54,001 bases of DNA from Alistipes sp. GTDB taxonomy: Bacteria > Bacteroidota > Bacteroidia > Bacteroidales > Rikenellaceae. Positions 48,345 through 54,001 of this stretch are shown one piece after another. The notes under the pieces are model-generated. The model had not been told where the DNA came from. It did no database searches and saw nothing but the letters and a program-made list of their open reading frames with translations. How positions within the stretch are numbered: the first letter of the stretch is position 1; each line of letters opens with the position of its first letter. Location of the stretch: contig JAJPZH010000107.1 of assembly GCA_021204515.1 (NCBI GenBank), positions 1-54,001 of the forward strand, read 5' to 3'. The position numbers and the translations under genes are program-made.

Positions 48345-49496
48345 ATGGCCGAGACCTATTACAGCGGTTATGACAGCGACCGCGGCCGCAAGCCGCGGCG
48401 TAGTTTGCTGCTGTGGCTGCTCGACCTGCTGATGACGCTCCTGACGGCGGTAACGGCCGTTACGATGGTCATTACCTTTTTCGTGCCTTACGTCGATCCG
48501 TGCCGGGTGTGGTTCTTTCCCGTGCTGGGGCTGGCCGCACCGGCGGTCTATGTCGCTACGGTCATTCTGGCGCTCTATTGGATCATCCGCTGGCGGCTGG
48601 TGCGGGCCGGGATCATGGTCGCGCTCGTGGTCGTAGGGCTTTTCAAGGTGTCGCTCTTCTACAGACCCGAATTCCGCCGTAATTACGGTGACGAGAGATA
48701 CGACCGTCGCGCCTTCAAGCTGATGACCTACAACGTGCGGGGATTCTACGGTGAAGACGGGCGCAGCAGCGTCGGGGACATTCTGCACCTGATCGGCGAC
48801 CATGATCCCGATATTATCTGCATGCAGGAGTTCAACGCGCGTCTGGCAGACGAGTCCGACGAGTTCGCGCTGCTGGACGAGAAGTACGAGAGCGCCGTTT
48901 TCGGACGCACGCAGGCGCCCGATTCGCTTTACGGCGCGCCGCTGGTGATTCTGAGCAAATACCGCATTCTGCGTTCCGGCGTCGTGCTGACCCCCAATAC
49001 CTCGGTCTGGGCCGACCTGCTGATCGGCGACGATACGATCCGGGTGTTCAACAACCACCTGCGTTCGACGGCGATCAAGGCGGCCGACAACGACTACCTC
49101 ACCAGCCGCGTATTCCTGTCCGATACGGCGCGCGAGGATAAGCTGCGGAGCATGGCGGGCCGTTTCCGCGAGAACAGCGTGCTGCGTGCCGCGCAGGTGG
49201 ACAGCATCGCGGTCGTGGTGGAGGCGTGGCGTTCGCGGTGCATCGTCTGCGGCGACTTCAACGATACCCCCATGTCGTACGTTTACCGCACTATGGCCAA
49301 GGGCCTGAACGACGCTTTCAGCCAGTGCGGTTCGGGCTATTCGCATACGTTCCGCGGATTTTTCAATACGCTGCGGATCGACTACGTGCTCAGCTCGGAA
49401 GGTTTCGAGGCGATTTCGTACGAGGTGCCCGCGGTCGATTATTCGGACCACCATCCCGTCGTCGTCCGGCTGCGGAAAAATGTAATGAACAACTAA
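48345..49496 (+). CDS. Endonuclease/exonuclease/phosphatase family membrane protein
   Basis: This 383-residue protein has three N-terminal membrane segments (about residues 22-45, 55-75 and 80-95) followed by a large domain of the EEP fold. Catalytic landmarks are LMTYNVRGF, IICMQEFN (metal-binding Glu), VCGDFNDTP and the C-terminal YSDHHPVVVRL. The membrane tether places the catalytic domain in the periplasm or facing the membrane, where it might act on lipids, nucleotides or DNA; the substrate is unknown. It is probably transcribed with the rhomboid gene. Confidence 0.9.
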   Translation: MAETYYSGYDSDRGRKPRRSLLLWLLDLLMTLLTAVTAVTMVITFFVPYVDPCRVWFFPVLGLAAPAVYVATVILALYWIIRWRLVRAGIMVALVVVGLFKVSLFYRPEFRRNYGDERYDRRAFKLMTYNVRGFYGEDGRSSVGDILHLIGDHDPDIICMQEFNARLADESDEFALLDEKYESAVFGRTQAPDSLYGAPLVILSKYRILRSGVVLTPNTSVWADLLIGDDTIRVFNNHLRSTAIKAADNDYLTSRVFLSDTAREDKLRSMAGRFRENSVLRAAQVDSIAVVVEAWRSRCIVCGDFNDTPMSYVYRTMAKGLNDAFSQCGSGYSHTFRGFFNTLRIDYVLSSEGFEAISYEVPAVDYSDHHPVVVRLRKNVMNN

Positions 49497-49508
49497 TCCG
49501 ATATAATT

Positions 49509-49958
49509 ATGATTTTCGATTCTTTGAAGAACAGTGCGCTTTATTATTCGTTGAACCCGCGCTTGGAAAAGGCCTTCGGCTACATCGCTTCGACCGATTG
49601 GGAGAAGATGGAACCCGGTATCCACGAACTCGACGGCAAGGATATCTATGTGAATGTCATGGACCCCGAACTGAAGAAGCCCGCCGATGCCAAACTGGAG
49701 ATCCACAATGCCTATCTCGATATTCAGGTGCTTGTCCGCGGTGAACGCGAGACCTTCGGCTGGAGCGAACGCGCCGCCCTGAGCAAGCCGCTGGGCGGTT
49801 TCGATGCCGAGAAGGATATTCAGTTCTTCGACGACGAGCCGCAGACCTACTACACGATCCGTCCCGGCCAGTTTACGATTCTCATGCCTGAGGACGGCCA
49901 TGCGCCGATGGTGGGCGAGGGCAGCGTACGCAAAATCATCGTCAAGGTCCGTATGTAG
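49509..49958 (+). CDS. YhcH/YjgK/YiaL-family protein
   Basis: This 149-residue cupin-like protein (DUF386) is of the YhcH/YiaL/EbgC type. Landmarks are the N-terminal MIFDSLKNS, the EIHNAYLDIQVLVRGEE-like strand (LEIHNAYLDIQVLV) and the C-terminal FTILMPEDGHAPM, whose His is a likely metal ligand. Relatives are linked with sialic acid or galactoside catabolism, possibly as sugar epimerases or anomerases. No sugar operon is adjacent, so its role here is open. A strong hairpin follows. Confidence 0.92.
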   Translation: MIFDSLKNSALYYSLNPRLEKAFGYIASTDWEKMEPGIHELDGKDIYVNVMDPELKKPADAKLEIHNAYLDIQVLVRGERETFGWSERAALSKPLGGFDAEKDIQFFDDEPQTYYTIRPGQFTILMPEDGHAPMVGEGSVRKIIVKVRM

Positions 49959-49971
49959 GGCCGCCGAACCG

Positions 49972-50015
49972 ATGAAAGCAAGGGCCGGAGTGTAAACTCC
50001 GGCCCTTGCTTTCAT
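49972..50015 (+). terminator. Hairpin terminator after the YhcH gene
   Basis: A 20-bp perfect stem (49972-49991 with 49996-50015, loop GTAA), A-rich before and T-rich inside the 3' arm, starts 14 bases after the stop codon. Confidence 0.85.
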
Positions 50016-50145
50016 GGCGCTTCTGCTCCTGCTTTCGCGGCGTGCCGCGCATGGGCGGTCCGCCGCCGCTTGTTTTTGCTGCGGGGCAGCGCGTTCTTCG
50101 GCACAATCCCTGTCCGCCGGTATTTCGTCCCGGAGGCGGCGATAA

Positions 50146-50179
50146 CAAAAAAAGCCAGCTTTCGGAGCCGGCTTTGTTT
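50146..50179 (-). terminator. Terminator of ugd
   Basis: A 10-bp stem with one mismatch (about 50151-50160 with 50166-50175) is followed on the minus strand by seven T. Confidence 0.85.
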
Positions 50180-50195
50180 ATTAGGACAATTCGCG

Positions 50196-51509
50196 TTATT
50201 TTCCGATGCCGTAATAACGGAATCCGGCGTTCAGCGCCTCTTCCTTGTCGAGGATATTGCGGCCGTCCACGATGATGTTGTTGCGCATGGCCGAACGCAG
50301 AAGCGCCCAGTCGGGCATGCGGAACTGCTTCCACTCGGTGATCAGTGCGACGGCGTCGGTTCCTTCGGCGGCTTCGTACATCGTCGCGGCATGATAAACG
50401 CGCTCTTCGCCGAGTCTGCGGCGGGACTCGCTGACAGCGACCGGATCGTATGCGCGGACCGTCGCTCCCGCTTCGAGCAGCCGGTCGATCACGACCAATG
50501 CCGGAGCTTCGCGCATGTCGTCCGTCTCGGGTTTGAACGCAAGTCCCCAGATCGCTACGGTCTTGCCGCGCAGGTCGCCCAGCGCCTGCTGCAGTTTGTC
50601 GAAAACGATCGATTTCTGGCGTTCGTTGACCCGCTCCACGGCTTCGATCACCTGCATCGTGTATCCGTATTCATGCGCCGTGTGGGCCAACGCCTTCACG
50701 TCTTTCGGGAAGCACGAGCCGCCGTAACCGCAGCCCGGATAGAGGAACTTGCTGCCGATGCGGGCGTCGGAGCCGATTCCCTTGCGGACCATTTCGACGT
50801 CGGCGCCTACCAAGTCGCACAGGTTGGCGATCTCGTTCATGAACGAAATTCGCGTCGCCAGCATGGCGTTGGCGGCGTATTTGGTCATCTCGGCCGAGGG
50901 AATATCCATGAACAGCACGCGGAAATTGTTGATCAGGAACGGCCGGTAGAGCTTGGTCATCAGCTTGCGCGCCCGTTCGCTTTCGATGCCCACGACCACG
51001 CGGTCGGGAGACATGAAATCCTTGATAGCTGCTCCCTCTTTCAGAAATTCGGGGTTCGATGCGACGTCGAACGGCACTTTGCACTTTCGCCGGGCAAGCT
51101 CTTCGCGGATTACGGCCTTGACTTTCTGCGCAGTGCCTACGGGAACGGTGCTTTTCGTCACCAGAACCGTATATTTCTTGATGTTCCGGCCGAACGTGCG
51201 GGCCACTTCCAGCACGTATTTCAGGTCGGCCGACCCGTCTTCGTCGGGCGGCGTGCCCACGGCCGAGAAGACCACCTCCACGTCGTCCAGACAATCCGTG
51301 AGTTCGGTCGTGAAGTGCAGACGGCCCTCTTCGACATTGCGCCGGACGACCTCTTCCAGCCCCGGTTCATAGATCGGGATGACGCCGTTGTTCAGCCCGT
51401 CGATCTTCTTTTTGTCTACATCGACGCACGTGATGTCGAGTCCCATTTCGGCGAAACATGCTCCCGAAACCAGACCGACGTACCCCGTTCCTACGACTGC
51501 GATTTTCAT
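50196..51509 (-). CDS. ugd: UDP-glucose 6-dehydrogenase
   Basis: This 437-residue NAD-dependent enzyme oxidises UDP-glucose to UDP-glucuronate for capsule, LPS or exopolysaccharide sugars. The N-terminal Rossmann fold has GTGYVGLVSG (residues 7-16), followed by SVGTPP-like FSAVGTPPDEDG and STVPVGT. The catalytic Cys266 is in GCGYGGSCFPKD. The C-terminal UDP-binding domain has WGLAFKPETDDMREAP. Length is normal (about 430-440). The ATG at 51509 (MKIAVVGTGY) fits the family start; an in-frame upstream stretch in the flavoprotein gene is not part of it. It lies 26 bases after the stop of the full-length flavoprotein frame. Confidence 0.97.
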   Translation of the reverse strand: MKIAVVGTGYVGLVSGACFAEMGLDITCVDVDKKKIDGLNNGVIPIYEPGLEEVVRRNVEEGRLHFTTELTDCLDDVEVVFSAVGTPPDEDGSADLKYVLEVARTFGRNIKKYTVLVTKSTVPVGTAQKVKAVIREELARRKCKVPFDVASNPEFLKEGAAIKDFMSPDRVVVGIESERARKLMTKLYRPFLINNFRVLFMDIPSAEMTKYAANAMLATRISFMNEIANLCDLVGADVEMVRKGIGSDARIGSKFLYPGCGYGGSCFPKDVKALAHTAHEYGYTMQVIEAVERVNERQKSIVFDKLQQALGDLRGKTVAIWGLAFKPETDDMREAPALVVIDRLLEAGATVRAYDPVAVSESRRRLGEERVYHAATMYEAAEGTDAVALITEWKQFRMPDWALLRSAMRNNIIVDGRNILDKEEALNAGFRYYGIGK

Positions 51510-51535
51510 ATTGTGTGTGTTTGGTGTGTGCTTTT

Positions 51536-52723
51536 TCAGCGGCGGAAGCGCGCGGCGACGCCGTCGGCGAACCGGCTGCAGAAGTCGTGGCAGCCGGACG
51601 AGAAGCCCTGCTTCATCTCCACGGGATCGCAGATCGGCTCCCACTTCATGCGCTGCGCGAATTCGCTCATGCCGCGCACGGCGGCTCCGGCCCAGCAGAA
51701 CGACCCGAACCAGCCGAAATTACGCTGCGGGACTCAGCGTGCGGCGATCAGGTCGAGCAGGCGCGCCGCGGGCGGGTAGATGCCTCCGTTGTAGGTCGGT
51801 GCGCCGACGATAAGCGTGTCGTAGCGGAATACGTCGCGCAGGACGATGGATTCGTCGGCGAACGAAAGATTATACATGACGATCGGTCCGACGCCACGGC
51901 TCGCCAGTTCCCGGGCAATGCGTTCGGCCATCTGCTCCGTGTTGCCGTACATCGAACCGTAGGCGAGTACCACGCCGGGTTCGCCTTCGTAGCGGCTCAG
52001 ACGGTCGTAAATATCCATTACCTGCGGAATCTGCCGCTGCCATACGGGACCGTGGGTCGAACAGATGGTCGTGGGGTTCAGTCCGCGGACCTTTGCCAGT
52101 GCTTTCTGCACGGGACCGCCGTATTTACCCACGATGCAGGCGTAGTAGCGGCGCATCTCGTCCCAGTAGCGCGACGGGTCGAGCTGCGAATCGGTGATGC
52201 CGCCGTCGATAGCCCCGAACGTGCCGAAGGCGTCGCCGGAGAAGAGCGTCCCGGTCTCGGCGCACCACGTGACCATCGTTTCGGGCCAGTGCACCATCGG
52301 CGCCATGTAGAACGAGAGCGTCTTCGCGCCGAGCGAAATCGTGTCACCCTCCTTGATTTCGAGCGTCCCGGCGTCGATGCCGTAAAAGCCCTGAATCATT
52401 TGCAGGGTTTTGGCGTTTCCGACGATTTGAATACCGGGGTAGAGCATGCGCAGGGCGCGGATGGACGACGAGTGGTCCGGCTCCATGTGATTGACCACGA
52501 GGTAGTCGATCTGCCGGTCGCCGATCGTCTCGCGGATATTTTCGAACAAGCGGCTTCCGAAAGCCTCTTCGACGGTGTCGATCAAGGCGACCTTCTCGTC
52601 TGCGACCAGATATGCGTTGTATGAAACCCCGTGGGGAAGCGACCAGAGTCCTTCGAAGCGGGTTGTCGTGCGGTCATTGACCCCGACGTAATGAATGCCG
52701 GGCAGAATTTCAGTGATGTTCAT
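51536..52723 (-). pseudogene. FprA-type flavodiiron protein with in-frame TGA
   Basis: The full frame of 395 residues is a flavodiiron protein that reduces oxygen or nitric oxide. The beta-lactamase-like domain has the diiron ligands H79-x-E81-x-D83-H84 (NHMEPDHSSS), MVHWPE, SGDAFG and STHGPV. The flavodoxin domain begins near residue 250 (LAYGSMYGNTEQ). A TGA at 51736-51734 (codon 330) ends translation after DLIAAR. The frame continues past it with VPQRNFGWFGSFCWAGAA, REFA-like MSEFAQRMKWEP and MKQGF, ending at 51536, which restores a normal family length. The truncated 329-residue product lacks the last flavodoxin strand and helix that close the FMN site. Mutation, readthrough or a sequencing error are all possible. 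Confidence 0.88.
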
Positions 52724-52743
52724 AATATATGACGTATTTTGTC

Positions 52744-52751
52744 CAAAGATA
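52744..52751 (-). promoter_or_regulatory. -7 box for the flavodiiron gene
   Basis: TATCTTTG on the minus strand matches TAnnTTTG, 21 bases before the ATG. A TTTT stands 21 bases further upstream in place of the TTTG -33 box. Confidence 0.6.
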
Positions 52752-52871
52752 GTGAAAAATGTGCCAAAACGGAAAACCTGTATCTATCCTGCTGTCCGTC
52801 TGGTGGTTCTGTAATATTATTTAGTTCGAGTGGCAAATATAGCAGTTTTTAGGATACGAACGGCGTTCGCA

Positions 52872-52905
52872 GCCGGAAAACAGCGGTTGGGGCGGCTTTT
52901 CCGGC
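52872..52905. other. Second hairpin next to the lipoprotein terminator
   Basis: A 9-bp inverted repeat (52872-52880 with 52897-52905) lies beside the terminator at 52908-52939. It may act as a back-up terminator. Confidence 0.5.
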
Positions 52906-52907
52906 AT

Positions 52908-52939
52908 AAAAAAATCTCCGGTCGGAAGACCGGAGATTT
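52908..52939 (-). terminator. Terminator of the lipoprotein/subtilase unit
   Basis: A 12-bp perfect stem (52912-52923 with 52928-52939, loop GGAA) is followed on the minus strand by a T-run. Confidence 0.92.
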
Positions 52940-52966
52940 GCTGTTTTGACCTTTGCGGAGGGGTAC

Positions 52967-53434
52967 TTACAACGGCAGGTGTACCGCCGAACGGGTGGAT
53001 TTCATTACGATAGCGCCGTCCTTGACCGAATTCGGAATCGTGCTGCGCTCGTATACGCTCACCTCCGTAACGTCCGTGGCGCTGGTCAGCGTCAGCGTGT
53101 TGCCCGATTCGTTGAACGAAATGTCGTAGGTGCTTCCGAAGTTCTTGCCGTCGCTGTATTTTCCGTTGAGCACGTCGTTCTGCACCTGATAATTGCCGGT
53201 GAATTTCTGATACTTTACCTCGGCGAGCCTTTGGTATATCTCGAAGCTGTTATCCGCATCGAACGAGAGGTAAATATCGAAATCCTGCGGAGTCTCGCCC
53301 GTCCATGTCTTGAGCTGCCACTCGCCGACGAGCTGTTTTGCCGTGGGCGAAACCTTCTCCTTGTCCGACGATCCGCAGCCGGCCAGCAAACACAGGCCCA
53401 ATGCGGCCAATACGATATAGATAGTCTTTCTCAT
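52967..53434 (-). CDS. Small lipocalin-like lipoprotein
   Basis: This 155-residue protein has a lipoprotein signal (MRKTIYIVLAALGLCLLAGC, lipobox LAGC with Cys 20). The remainder resembles lipocalin-like beta-barrel domains common in Bacteroidales (LVGEWQLKTWTGETPQ then alternating strands such as NSFEIYQR and LTLTSATDV). The function is unknown. The ATG at 53434 is chosen because it starts the signal peptide; longer upstream readings lack one. It follows the subtilase gene after 19 bases and precedes a terminator, so the pair forms one transcript. It might be a propeptide-like inhibitor or surface partner of the protease, which is speculation. Confidence 0.88.
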   Translation of the reverse strand: MRKTIYIVLAALGLCLLAGCGSSDKEKVSPTAKQLVGEWQLKTWTGETPQDFDIYLSFDADNSFEIYQRLAEVKYQKFTGNYQVQNDVLNGKYSDGKNFGSTYDISFNESGNTLTLTSATDVTEVSVYERSTIPNSVKDGAIVMKSTRSAVHLPL

Positions 53435-53453
53435 AATCTTTATACACTTACTA

Positions 53454-54001
53454 TTATAACCAACCTCCGTTGCCGGCCTGTACCGCGCGGGCGATGATCG
53501 CAAATTCCTTGGTGATCTCCATGCCGCTCATACCGCCGTTTGCGGAGGAACTTCCGGCCATGGCCTTGATTTTGATTTTGGCGACACCCGGTTTGGTGCA
53601 TTTGATCTGCAGTTTTCCGTACGAGAACGCAGGTGCGGCGGTGATACCCAGTTTATCCATATCGGCCTGCGACATTTCGGCGCTCTTGTAGGTCAGGTTC
53701 GCCGAAGCTTGGCCGAAGAACTTATCGAGCGAGAGCACCTGCTGTACGCCGACTTTAGCGGGCAGGCAGGGCGTGCCTTCGATCTGCATCAGCAGCTGGT
53801 AGGCATCAATCGATCCGGTACCCATATTCTTGCGGTAATTCCGAAGTATCATGCCGTTTTTGGTTCCGTCGATAAGATAGGAGTCGATGTCGTTAACCGA
53901 GGTCAGGAGCATCGATTTGAATTCGTCCACCGTGTAATGCTTTCCTTTGGCCAGCGCATAGGAGAGTCCCAGTGCGGCCACGCCCGATACGTGCGGGCAA
54001 G
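53454..54001 (-). CDS. Subtilisin-like serine protease (S8), 5' end outside window
   Basis: The frame is open at the right edge, where the first complete codons read CPHVSGVAALGLSYA, the segment right after the catalytic Ser of subtilases (GTSxAxPHVSG). The active-site Ser itself is just beyond the window. About 182 residues are visible, including a C-terminal region (about 120 residues) after the catalytic domain with a beta-sandwich-like KIKIKAMAGSS segment. No Por secretion signal is seen. It is presumably exported, but the signal peptide is not visible. It is the first gene of a two-gene unit with the small lipoprotein. Confidence 0.88.
   Translation of the reverse strand, partial: CPHVSGVAALGLSYALAKGKHYTVDEFKSMLLTSVNDIDSYLIDGTKNGMILRNYRKNMGTGSIDAYQLLMQIEGTPCLPAKVGVQQVLSLDKFFGQASANLTYKSAEMSQADMDKLGITAAPAFSYGKLQIKCTKPGVAKIKIKAMAGSSSANGGMSGMEITKEFAIIARAVQAGNGGWL

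Noticed and set aside
51734-51736. In-frame TGA in the flavodiiron gene as a selenocysteine codon
   Set aside because: The position is not a catalytic or metal-binding residue in flavodiiron proteins, and I saw no SECIS-like hairpin or selenium genes; a nonsense mutation is simpler.

Overview
This window looks like chromosomal DNA from a gut Bacteroidota of the order Bacteroidales, most likely Rikenellaceae and close to Alistipes. The body is GC-rich. Promoters carry the Bacteroidota -7 box (TAnnTTTG), Shine-Dalgarno sequences are mostly absent, and lineage-typical genes are present: a MurF-alanine racemase fusion, lipoprotein M3 peptidases, a Ser-type sulfatase, and LptD with a long charged N-terminus. 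The genus assignment is inference from gene content and composition. I saw no rRNA, CRISPR array, insertion sequence or prophage. There is one tRNA gene, tRNA-Gln(CTG).

Layout. 1-3690: the end of a repeat-built surface protein and a lipoprotein, partly much AT-richer than the rest. 3763-6917 (minus): a 55-residue ferredoxin, serS and a sulfatase. 7072-13318 (plus): a U32-family protein broken by a 19-bp tandem duplication, a GH2 beta-galactosidase, an rRNA-methyltransferase-like protein and a small membrane protein. 13389-21720 (minus): a tightly overlapping eight-gene operon encoding a six-subunit complex I / group 4 hydrogenase-like complex, plus a pair of half-size chromate-type transporters. 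21893-22606 (minus): rsmE, divergent from two tandem M3 metallopeptidase lipoproteins (22701-27032). 27180-31427: a putative regulator, tRNA-Gln, a nucleoside permease, a GNAT acetyltransferase and a ferredoxin-nitroreductase. 31536-36804: lptD divergent from an N-acetylmuramoyl-L-alanine amidase and an MCE/MlaD protein. 36826-49958 (plus): housekeeping genes including mutS2, murF-alr, an RsmI-like methyltransferase, grpE-dnaJ, mutL, a rhomboid protease, an endonuclease/exonuclease/phosphatase protein and a YhcH protein. 50196-54001 (minus): ugd, an FprA-type flavodiiron protein gene with an in-frame stop, a small lipoprotein and the end of a subtilase.

The most interesting system is the 13389-21720 operon. 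Its subunits resemble HyfB, HyfC, HyfE, HyfF, HycE and HycG. However, the large subunit has lost the cysteines that bind the NiFe site, and the small subunit has lost most of the cysteines that bind the adjacent iron-sulfur cluster. It therefore fits the poorly understood energy-converting-hydrogenase-related (Ehr) complexes rather than a hydrogenase. Translational overlaps tie it to a two-part CHR-family transporter. Two other genes look freshly damaged: the U32 gene (19-bp duplication) and the flavodiiron gene (single in-frame TGA).
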